From NCBI GenBank assembly GCA_964496275.1, contig CAZBYL010000082.1:1-6754 (forward strand): 6,754 nucleotides of DNA, written 5' to 3'. This document shows, piece by piece, positions 1 through 4,821 of the stretch. Position 1 is the first letter of the stretch. Each line of letters opens with the position of its first letter. The notes beneath the pieces are model-generated. The model worked only from the letters and a program-made list of their open reading frames with translations. It was not told the DNA's origin and did not search any database. The stretch comes from CAZBYL01 sp964496275. GTDB taxonomy: Bacteria; Synergistota; Synergistia; Synergistales; Synergistaceae. Both the position numbers and the translations under genes were made by a program.

Positions 1-42
1 AGTTTGGTTATTTATGATGTCTACTTTAGGGGGTGCACTACA
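1..42. mobile_element. Outer end of an IS3-family insertion sequence (partial)
   Basis: Read on the minus strand from base 42, the sequence begins TGTAGTGCACCCCC and continues TAAAGTAGACA. This fits the typical IS3-family terminal repeat pattern, which starts TGTA, has a run of C, then AAAGT and GACA. The tip would be at base 42 and the element body, with its transposase genes, would lie to the left of the window. The plus-strand frame starting at base 3 stops at 15-17 (TGA), a plausible position for the end of an orfB transposase, but too few residues are visible to identify it and the other two plus frames are also open here. The call rests on recognition of the terminal pattern only; the partner repeat and the target duplication cannot be seen. 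Confidence 0.5.
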
Positions 43-53
43 AAGATCTGCGG

Positions 54-118
54 GGGGACGATAAGGGCGAATATTTGCGAAGGAGACGATGATGGCGAAA
101 ATCTTCGAAGGAGACGAT
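54..118. repeat. Imperfect 28-bp tandem repeat, about 2.3 copies
   Basis: Two full units (54-81 and 82-109) match at 22 of 28 positions and a partial third unit begins at 110. Each unit starts with GG-(G/A)-GACGAT, and units 1 and 2 share GGCGAA and end in CGAA. The period is not a multiple of three, so it is unlikely to be a protein repeat in a single frame. Each junction recreates a GAAGGAGACGAT string, which resembles a ribosome binding site. The second such string is followed by an in-frame ATGATG and only nine further codons (89-121), so no real gene follows. It lies about 12 bp beyond the putative IS end. Confidence 0.6.
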
Positions 119-178
119 TGAGAAACAACGCCGCTAAGTCCTGATTTGGCCTTTCGTGCGCTTGTATATATTACAAAC

Positions 179-206
179 GCCTCCGTCTTTGTCGGCGGAG
201 GCTTTT
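179..206 (+). terminator. Rho-independent terminator
   Basis: The arms GCCTCCG (179-185) and CGGAGGC (196-202) are perfectly complementary around a 10-nt loop and are followed by TTTT. It would end transcription entering from the left. Read on the minus strand, the same stem is followed by GTTTGT, so weak bidirectional action is possible. Confidence 0.75.
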
Positions 207-249
207 GCGATTGTTTCTTGCTTTTTATTCTTTTAATTTAATCTGTATG

Positions 250-438
250 TTATTCCTTCTTTTCTAGAACAACGGGAATTACGGCAAGCATAGCTGCAAC
301 TAAAAGCCCTGTGCAAATCCTGCCGCTATTTTTTCTTCCTTCCTTCACAAGAACATCTCCCTTTGGTTTTATAATTGCCATGAGCATTTTACTGCATCTC
401 ATGCAATTAACAGCGCTTTTCCGCCGCGCAAAATGCAC
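250..438 (-). CDS. Doubtful small protein with one possible membrane segment
   Basis: This 62-codon frame starts at GTG (438-436), with a weak AGGA about 5 nt upstream, and stops with TAA. Near the N terminus it has a basic stretch and two cysteines in a CMRC motif (residues 12-15). The C-terminal part is hydrophobic (GLLVAAMLAVIPVV, about residues 44-57), which could be a single membrane span, and it ends in a charged tail. I do not recognise a family. It overlaps a second minus-strand frame (407-592) in another phase, which raises the possibility of a frameshifted remnant. It lies downstream of the yitT-like pair in the same direction and upstream of the minus-strand reading of the 179-206 hairpin. 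It may equally be a chance frame. Confidence 0.22.
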   Translation of the reverse strand: MHFARRKSAVNCMRCSKMLMAIIKPKGDVLVKEGRKNSGRICTGLLVAAMLAVIPVVLEKKE

Positions 439-626
439 TTAATCCTAGAAAATCGACATAGCTTACGAGCATATTGTTGACCGTAGCCCTATCTGGCTCG
501 GCAAGAGATTCATGGATGTTTCGGCAATTCCAATTATGCCGGTCAAGAGGCTTTTTTCTGTTTTTTGCGCGCAAGCCTATATGTATTTTCAAAGTTTAGA
601 TTGCCTTTACGCGCGGGCAGGTTCAG
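439..626. other. Stretch with no convincing gene downstream of the yitT-like pair
   Basis: Part of this stretch is open on the minus strand (407-592, TTG start, 61 codons), but the start is weak and no family is recognisable. An inverted pair AGGCTT (549-554) and AAGCCT (573-578) flanks a loop containing a TTGCGCGCAA palindrome. It is not followed by a T run on either strand, so it is not called a terminator. No clear terminator for the minus-strand yitT-like genes is visible here. Confidence 0.4.
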
Positions 627-1526
627 TTATATATTCTTCCAGCGCTTAAACCCGTTGCCGAGGACCTCTGATGCGTCTGTAATCACCATGAACGCCCTTG
701 AATGGTGCTGGGCAAGGTAACGCTTAAGCTCCATTGTCTGGCGCGGCGTGAGCAGGCACATTATCGTGGTGCGCTCGTCTTTTGTATAGCCGCCGTGCCC
801 GTCCAGCAGTGTGGAGCCCCTGCTCAATGTATTTGATATGAAGGAGACAATCTCGGGCTCATTCTTCTTCGTTCCGACAATAAAGACAAGCCGGCGTTTG
901 TCAAACGATGAGAGCACGTTATCCATGGTCTCGCCCTCCACATATCCGGATACAAAGCCGAAGAGAAGTTTCTCAAGCCCTACGATGCCGTAAGACGCAC
1001 CGAGTATTCCGACATTGAGGTAGAAGCTGTAACGCCCGACTTCTATGCCGAAGCGCTTTCTCATCACAGCGACGATAATGTCCGTGCCGCCTGATGACGT
1101 ACCGCAGCGGAACATCATTCCTATGCCTATGCCCTTAATCAAACCGCCTGCCACGGAGACTAAGAACATGTCCTTTATCATGGGTATCTGCACAACGTCC
1201 AGCAGCTCCAGGAAGAAAGAGAGGAGCACAGTATTGTATATGGTCCATATAAGAAAGCGTTTGGGGAGTTCACGCCCGCCCCAGATCATAAGCCCGACGT
1301 TCGCTATGAGGTTAAACAGGGCGGGAGAAAAGCCTATCGTATATTTCAGAAGCAGCGCAATGCCCATAACTCCGGCATCGGGAAAGTGGTACGGCAGTGT
1401 GAACCACGACACACCTATTGCATATATCAAGACGCCCAGAGACGAGAGGAAGAAGGTGGAGATTTCGTTCCTGCCCAAAATACAAGCGCGCTTAACCCAA
1501 TACTTCGTTCCGTGTTTCAATACCAT
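627..1526 (-). CDS. YitT family membrane protein with C-terminal DUF2179 (copy A)
   Basis: This is a 299-residue integral membrane protein of the YitT (DUF161) family, of unsettled function; some relatives are thought to be transporters. About five hydrophobic segments span residues 23-45, 50-83, 91-109, 119-140 and 167-196. They include the family hallmarks LPYHFPDAGVMGI (44-56), a lysine-glycine-rich stretch (KGIGIGM, 131-137) and CGTSSGGTDI (141-150). A soluble DUF2179 domain follows (about 203-290) with GGYTKDERT, LTPRQ and the terminal ASEVLGNGF. Length is normal for YitT-DUF2179 proteins. The ATG has only a weak GGGGTG upstream, about 9 nt away. It lies 101 bp downstream of a paralogue that is 62% identical by ungapped hand count (185/299). 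A promoter candidate in that gap suggests it can be expressed separately. Confidence 0.93.
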   Translation of the reverse strand: MVLKHGTKYWVKRACILGRNEISTFFLSSLGVLIYAIGVSWFTLPYHFPDAGVMGIALLLKYTIGFSPALFNLIANVGLMIWGGRELPKRFLIWTIYNTVLLSFFLELLDVVQIPMIKDMFLVSVAGGLIKGIGIGMMFRCGTSSGGTDIIVAVMRKRFGIEVGRYSFYLNVGILGASYGIVGLEKLLFGFVSGYVEGETMDNVLSSFDKRRLVFIVGTKKNEPEIVSFISNTLSRGSTLLDGHGGYTKDERTTIMCLLTPRQTMELKRYLAQHHSRAFMVITDASEVLGNGFKRWKNI

Positions 1527-1571
1527 AAAGACGCACCCCGCTGTCAGAGAAATTCAAAAGCTCAGCCGTTA

Positions 1572-1600
1572 AATATACTCTCACACAGGGCGCGTCACAA
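1572..1600 (-). promoter_or_regulatory. Candidate sigma-70 promoter for yitT-like copy A
   Basis: On the minus strand, TTGTGA (1600-1595) and TATATT (1577-1572) are separated by exactly 17 bp. The start of transcription would fall near 1565, about 40 nt before the ATG at 1526. The two boxes match the consensus at 4/6 and 5/6. No terminator separates the two yitT-like genes, so read-through from copy B is also possible. Confidence 0.5.
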
Positions 1601-1627
1601 CGTAAATTTTACATATTTAACAACAAT

Positions 1628-2527
1628 TTAGATATTTTTCCACCTCTTGAACCCGTTGCCGAGCACTTCGGACGCCTCCGAGACGACAAGAAACGTGCTG
1701 GGAAAGTTCATTGCAAGGTAGCGTTTCAGCTCCATTGTCTGGCGGGGCGTCAAGAGACACATCATCGTCGCCCGTTCCTCATGAGTAAAGCCGCCCCTGC
1801 TGTCAAAAAGAGTCGCGCCTTTGTTCAGAGTCAGAGCTATGTATTCCAGTATCGGTCCCTGATTGCCCATCGGGGTTATGACAAAGACCAAACGGCGTTT
1901 ATCAAAGGATGAGAGCACATTGTCCATGGTCTGGCCGCTGATGAAGCAGGCGACAAGGCCGAAAAGCACCTTCTCAAGCCCCACGACTCCCGTAGCTGCT
2001 CCAAGTATTACAAGGTTGATGTAGAAGCTGTATTTCCCAACCTCTATCCCCATGCGCTTGCGCAAAACGGATACAACGACATCAAGCCCGCCCGAAGAGC
2101 CGCCTGTGCGAAATACCATGCCTATTCCCAAACCTTTGATAAGCCCGCCCGCAACCGAGACCAAAAACATATCGCTTACATGAGGGAAGGTGATGCCTGA
2201 CATTGCCTCCAATAGAAAAGTGAGAAGGATAATATTATATATGGTCCAGATAACAAATCTCTTAGAGAGATAGCGCACACCCCAAATAAGCAGCGCCACG
2301 TTAATAACCAAGTTTGTAATAGCGGGAGAAAAACCCATGGTGTATTTAAGAAGCAGAGAAATTCCCATCACTCCGGCATCGGGGAAATTATAGGGAAGGA
2401 CAAAGCCGACAACACCCACCGTGTAGATGGTCACACCCAAGGTGCAGATTATAAAAGTATTGATTTCCGTCCTCGCCGTCAAAAGCAGCTTATAAAAATA
2501 CCACTTGGTCTTTTGCAATCCTCGCAT
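1628..2527 (-). CDS. YitT family membrane protein with C-terminal DUF2179 (copy B)
   Basis: This is a 299-residue paralogue of the neighbouring copy A, with the same layout: about five hydrophobic segments in residues 20-196, then a DUF2179 domain at about 203-290. Family motifs are LPYNFPDAGVMGI (44-56), TGGSSGGLDV (141-150), a fully conserved TMDNVLSSFDKRRLVF (200-215) and LTPRQTMELKRYLA. The last 15 residues are identical to copy A, while the DNA differs at many third positions, so the duplication is not recent. Copies differ most at residues 1-20, 110-118 and 216-245, mainly the cytosolic tail and the early DUF2179 region. The start is well supported: AGGAGGGG lies 5 nt before ATG at 2527. 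It is the first gene of the minus-strand pair. Substrate and role are unknown. Confidence 0.93.
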   Translation of the reverse strand: MRGLQKTKWYFYKLLLTARTEINTFIICTLGVTIYTVGVVGFVLPYNFPDAGVMGISLLLKYTMGFSPAITNLVINVALLIWGVRYLSKRFVIWTIYNIILLTFLLEAMSGITFPHVSDMFLVSVAGGLIKGLGIGMVFRTGGSSGGLDVVVSVLRKRMGIEVGKYSFYINLVILGAATGVVGLEKVLFGLVACFISGQTMDNVLSSFDKRRLVFVITPMGNQGPILEYIALTLNKGATLFDSRGGFTHEERATMMCLLTPRQTMELKRYLAMNFPSTFLVVSEASEVLGNGFKRWKNI

Positions 2528-2582
2528 CAGTACCCCTCCTACACATTATTCGGAATAGCTTTATAGTAACATAACCCAAAGC

Positions 2583-2611
2583 AATATACTTGTTTTAATA
2601 TATTAAACCAA
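2583..2611 (-). promoter_or_regulatory. Candidate promoter for yitT-like copy B with a palindrome in its spacer
   Basis: On the minus strand, TTGGTT (2611-2606) and TATATT (2588-2583) are 17 bp apart, placing transcription start near 2576, about 50 nt before the ATG. A perfect 14-bp palindrome, TTTAATATATTAAA (2594-2607), occupies most of the spacer and overlaps the edge of the -35 box. That is a classic place for a repressor operator, although an AT-rich palindrome of this kind can also arise by chance. Confidence 0.45.
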
Positions 2612-2628
2612 TAGCTATTTGCGCAGTA

Positions 2629-2642
2629 TTACAATATTGTAA
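2629..2642. promoter_or_regulatory. Perfect 14-bp palindrome between divergent promoters
   Basis: TTACAATATTGTAA is a perfect inverted repeat. It lies 18 bp upstream of the -35 box of the minus-strand yitT-like promoter and about 40 bp upstream of the plus-strand promoter, so a bound regulator could affect either gene. I cannot assign it to a known regulator. Confidence 0.4.
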
Positions 2643-2682
2643 AACTTTCGGCTCGGGTTAAGCATGAAAAAACAGAGACTCC

Positions 2683-2711
2683 TTGCCAAACAAAAATCCA
2701 TATCGTATTTT
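2683..2711 (+). promoter_or_regulatory. Candidate sigma-70 promoter for the 145-residue protein
   Basis: TTGCCA (5/6 to consensus) and TATTTT (4/6) are 17 bp apart. Transcription would start near 2718, giving a leader of about 60 nt. The leader contains a small hairpin, TATCAC (2723-2728) with GTGATA (2735-2740). Confidence 0.5.
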
Positions 2712-2779
2712 TTCGGTATATATATCACCGCTCTGTGATAAAATATCCTTTGAAAATTATAATCAGGGAGGAATATAAA

Positions 2780-3217
2780 ATGGCATCACCAATGCAGGTA
2801 AGTCTCGAAGAAATAATTTCCATGCTGCTCCAGAGAGTGGAATCTCTCACGGCAAACGACGAAAACAGCAAGACGAAATCAAACATAATATACCGTGTGC
2901 TCTATAAAAAGGGACTCCTCACCGAAGAGGATATTCTCGAATCCGTAAAGGACGAGTATCACATGCTGGCAGAGCTCGGCGTCATTCCGAACGAACCCAA
3001 GGAAGAGATGTACCAGACCATAACGGACGGTATTCTTCAGTGGATTAAAGGAGACGTGGAGGGCATCAAAAAATCCATGGAGGACTACGAAAAGAAGCTC
3101 AAAGAGTACGCGCGCGAAGAAGCTGCAAAAAAACCGAAGATCGAAGTGGCAAACGCAAACGTCCTGAACCAGCTCGATGCAGCAGCGGCAAAGGGCGGCT
3201 CCAAACTCATAATCTAG
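2780..3217 (+). CDS. Hypothetical charged helical protein, 145 residues
   Basis: I do not recognise the family. The start is chosen at ATG 2780 because AGGGAGGA (2765-2772) lies 7 nt upstream; an in-frame GTG at 2735 has no ribosome binding site. The protein is cytosolic in character: no signal peptide, no membrane segment, no cysteine and one tryptophan. It looks largely helical. Residues 8-25 form an amphipathic helix. Residues 36-60 (IIYRVLYKKGLLTEEDILES and onward) resemble a short helix-turn-helix-like or four-helix element seen in many uncharacterised proteins. Residues 96-120 are rich in Lys/Glu and could form a coiled coil. The tail (120-145) is Ala/Asn-rich and ends in SKLII. It stands alone between its own promoter and a strong terminator, so context gives no function. 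Coding quality is good (strong RBS, terminator just after the stop). Confidence 0.88.
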   Translation: MASPMQVSLEEIISMLLQRVESLTANDENSKTKSNIIYRVLYKKGLLTEEDILESVKDEYHMLAELGVIPNEPKEEMYQTITDGILQWIKGDVEGIKKSMEDYEKKLKEYAREEAAKKPKIEVANANVLNQLDAAAAKGGSKLII

Positions 3218-3238
3218 CGCGAATAACACAGACATCGG

Positions 3239-3267
3239 ACGCCCCGCACTCAAGCGGGGCGTTTTTT
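3239..3267 (+). terminator. Strong rho-independent terminator
   Basis: A 9-bp stem, ACGCCCCGC (3239-3247) with GCGGGGCGT (3254-3262), has a 6-nt loop and runs into a T tract ending at 3267. It begins 22 bp after the stop codon of the 145-residue protein and isolates that gene from msrAB. Confidence 0.92.
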
Positions 3268-3358
3268 ACGCCGTCCCCCGGCAATATCCGCAGCAACTCC
3301 CCCTTTCCGTCAAAATATATTTTCTGGTAATAATACTCTTTTTAAATAACTCTCAAAG

Positions 3359-3371
3359 GATAATCATTAGC
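3359..3371. promoter_or_regulatory. Fur/PerR-like inverted repeat upstream of msrAB
   Basis: GATAAT-C-ATTAGC is a 6-1-6 inverted repeat with one mismatch. It is close to the Fur-type unit (GATAAT-N-ATTATC) and to the core of PerR boxes (ATAAT-N-ATTAT). It lies 48 nt upstream of the chosen msrAB start, downstream of an AT-rich stretch (3313-3350) where the promoter must be. I could not fix one promoter there; TAATAA near 3330 and TAAATA near 3343 are candidate -10 elements. Regulation of a methionine sulfoxide reductase by a peroxide or metal sensor would make sense, but this is inferred from one site. Confidence 0.4.
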
Positions 3372-3419
3372 ATGAACATCGTGCCGCAATTTCCACTTTC
3401 GGCACAGGGAGGTATGTGC

Positions 3420-4544
3420 ATGAAAAAAAATACTTTTTTAATCTCACTTGCCGCGGCAACTATTCTCATAGCGGGAACCATACTTGCGGAAAGCATCTTG
3501 CACGCGGCGCCCGAAATAAAGGCGGACAACGAGAAAGCGGAGGGGATTTCAATGGACGGGACAAAGGATGCAACATACGTTAAAAAAGATGGAATCGGTG
3601 TCATATACCTTGCGGGCGGCTGCTTTTGGGGTATGGAAAAACTGATGGAAGCGCTGCCCGGAGTTATAGGCGCAACAAGCGGATACGCCAACGGCAAGCC
3701 CGAAATCGTTCCCACATACGAACTTGTATGCACGGGAAAGACAGGCTACAAAGAGACGGTGCGCGTGGAGTACAAAGAGAGCGAGATAAGCCTTGAGACA
3801 ATACTGTTCACCTTCTTCGACGCAATAGACACCACCGCCACAGACAGACAGGGCAACGACAGGGGAACTCAGTACCAAAGCGGTGTATACTACACCGACA
3901 AAAACTCTCAAAGAAGCGTAGACAGAGTTGTAAAGGTGGAAAAAAACCGCAATTACGGCTTTGCCGTACAGACAGAACCGCTCACTGTCTTTCATGAGGC
4001 GGAAGAGTATCACCAGAACTACCTGGAAAAACACCCGAACGGCTACTGCCACATCAGCCGTGCCGAAATGAAAAGAGCGGAAGAAACAGAGGTTGACGCC
4101 GCTCCCTACAGCCCCATGAGCGAAGAGGAAATGGCACGGAAACTTACACCGCTGCAAATAAAGGTCACGCAAAAGTCCGCCACGGAGCCGCCGTTCGACA
4201 ACGAATTCTGGGACAGCGACAAAGAGGGGCTGTATGTTGACATCACCACGGGTGAACCGCTTTTTTCTTCAAAAGATAAATTCAAAAGCTCCTGCGGCTG
4301 GCCCGCATTCGCAAAACCTGTGGATCAAAACGTCGTGCGCTGCATTGAGGACGGCTCATTCGGAATGGCGAGAACGGAAGTACGCAGCCGAGCCGGAAAC
4401 GCGCACCTGGGACATGTCTTTGACGGTGACCCGGCCTCTCCCAACGGAATAAGATTCTGCATAAACAGCGCTGCTTTGAGATTTATCCCTTACGATAAAA
4501 TGAAAGAGTCCGGCTACGAAAAATACATACGGTTCGTGAGATAA
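3420..4544 (+). CDS. msrAB: Bifunctional peptide methionine sulfoxide reductase MsrA-MsrB, exported
   Basis: This 374-residue fusion repairs oxidised methionine: the MsrA half reduces the S-sulfoxide and the MsrB half the R-sulfoxide, with thioredoxin-type proteins as usual electron donors. Residues 1-30 are a signal peptide or membrane anchor (MKKN, hydrophobic 5-23, then LHAAPE), so it probably acts outside the cytoplasmic membrane. MsrA spans about 58-215: catalytic Cys68 in GGCFWGME, hallmark DRQGNDRGTQYQSGVYY (142-158), and Cys210 in NGYCHIS as likely resolving residue. MsrB spans about 240-370: Cys292 in SCGWPAF (likely resolving) and catalytic Cys347 in RFCINSAALRF. The four zinc cysteines of many MsrB are absent (LYVDITTGEP and RSRAGNAHLGHVF where CxxC pairs would sit). 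There is no thioredoxin-like N domain as in Neisseria PilB. Start ATG 3420 follows AGGGAGGT by 6 nt; an upstream ATG at 3372 would bury the signal peptide. Confidence 0.96.
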   Translation: MKKNTFLISLAAATILIAGTILAESILHAAPEIKADNEKAEGISMDGTKDATYVKKDGIGVIYLAGGCFWGMEKLMEALPGVIGATSGYANGKPEIVPTYELVCTGKTGYKETVRVEYKESEISLETILFTFFDAIDTTATDRQGNDRGTQYQSGVYYTDKNSQRSVDRVVKVEKNRNYGFAVQTEPLTVFHEAEEYHQNYLEKHPNGYCHISRAEMKRAEETEVDAAPYSPMSEEEMARKLTPLQIKVTQKSATEPPFDNEFWDSDKEGLYVDITTGEPLFSSKDKFKSSCGWPAFAKPVDQNVVRCIEDGSFGMARTEVRSRAGNAHLGHVFDGDPASPNGIRFCINSAALRFIPYDKMKESGYEKYIRFVR

Positions 4545-4726
4545 AGAAAACAAAAAGCGCATTTTTCGATAAAGCAGGTGCAGACAGCATTGATAAAAAA
4601 TTAAGCAAAATTATAAAAACGGTTATTTTTTTAAAATAACTCTTGCATCGAAAAAATGGTCAAAGCCATACCCCGTAAAATGCGTATTTTATGCAGGGCA
4701 GGGCGGAGACTATTTTTTTATTACTC
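4545..4726. other. Low-GC intergenic stretch with several inverted repeats, no gene
   Basis: No reading frame here is convincing. Three elements are visible. GTTATTTT (4622-4629) pairs perfectly with AAAATAAC (4633-4640). TAAAAT (4676-4681) pairs with ATTTTA (4686-4691) around GCGT; flanking CCC (4671-4673) and GGG (4696-4698) can extend that stem, and a T7 run follows only 14 nt later (4712-4718). ATTTTTCGAT (4561-4570) is inverted as ATCGAAAAAAT (4647-4657). One of the hairpins may end msrAB transcription, but none is a textbook terminator. Confidence 0.35.
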
Positions 4727-4755
4727 TTGCTTATATTGCAAAAATGGAATAATAT
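4727..4755 (+). promoter_or_regulatory. Candidate promoter for the flavin oxidoreductase gene
   Basis: TTGCTT (4727-4732) and TAATAT (4750-4755) are 17 bp apart. Transcription would start near 4761-4763, which is the first base of the leader hairpin and about 60 nt before the ATG. Both boxes are moderate matches (3/6 and 4/6). Confidence 0.4.
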
Positions 4756-4760
4756 ATCCA

Positions 4761-4808
4761 CTATTCCGGAACTCTGCTTTGGTATGTAAAAAGCAGGGTA
4801 TAGAATAG
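4761..4808 (+). promoter_or_regulatory. Structured 5' leader hairpin next to the ribosome binding site
   Basis: An inner 9-bp stem, ACTCTGCTT (4771-4779) with AAGCAGGGT (4791-4799, one G-U), closes an 11-nt loop. An outer 6-bp stem, CTATTC (4761-4766) with GAATAG (4803-4808), lies beyond a 4/3-nt internal loop. The outer arm ends 1 nt before the GAGG ribosome binding site (4810-4813). GGAATA (4746-4751) could compete for TATTCC (4762-4767), but only in a transcript starting further upstream. It matches no riboswitch class I know; it may stabilise the mRNA or modulate translation. Confidence 0.4.
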
Positions 4809-4821
4809 CGAGGTATTGAAA

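Noticed and set aside
89..121. Ten-codon frame (MMAKIFEGDD) with an AAGGAG string upstream
   Set aside because: It is created by the tandem repeat, ends inside the next copy, and there is no downstream plus-strand gene that it could lead.
1045..1572. 175-codon open frame on the plus strand
   Set aside because: It lies antisense inside the first yitT-like gene, which has clear family motifs; its translation has no recognisable character.
2735..2779. In-frame GTG start for the 145-residue protein
   Set aside because: There is no ribosome binding site before it, and it lies inside a small hairpin; ATG 2780 has a strong site.
3372..3419. Upstream in-frame ATG for msrAB
   Set aside because: It would place 16 polar residues before the signal peptide and has only a distant AAGGA, whereas ATG 3420 has a strong, well-spaced AGGGAGGT.
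3549..4172. 207-codon open frame on the minus strand
   Set aside because: It is antisense to the MsrA domain and mirrors its codon pattern; there is no supporting RBS or family signature.
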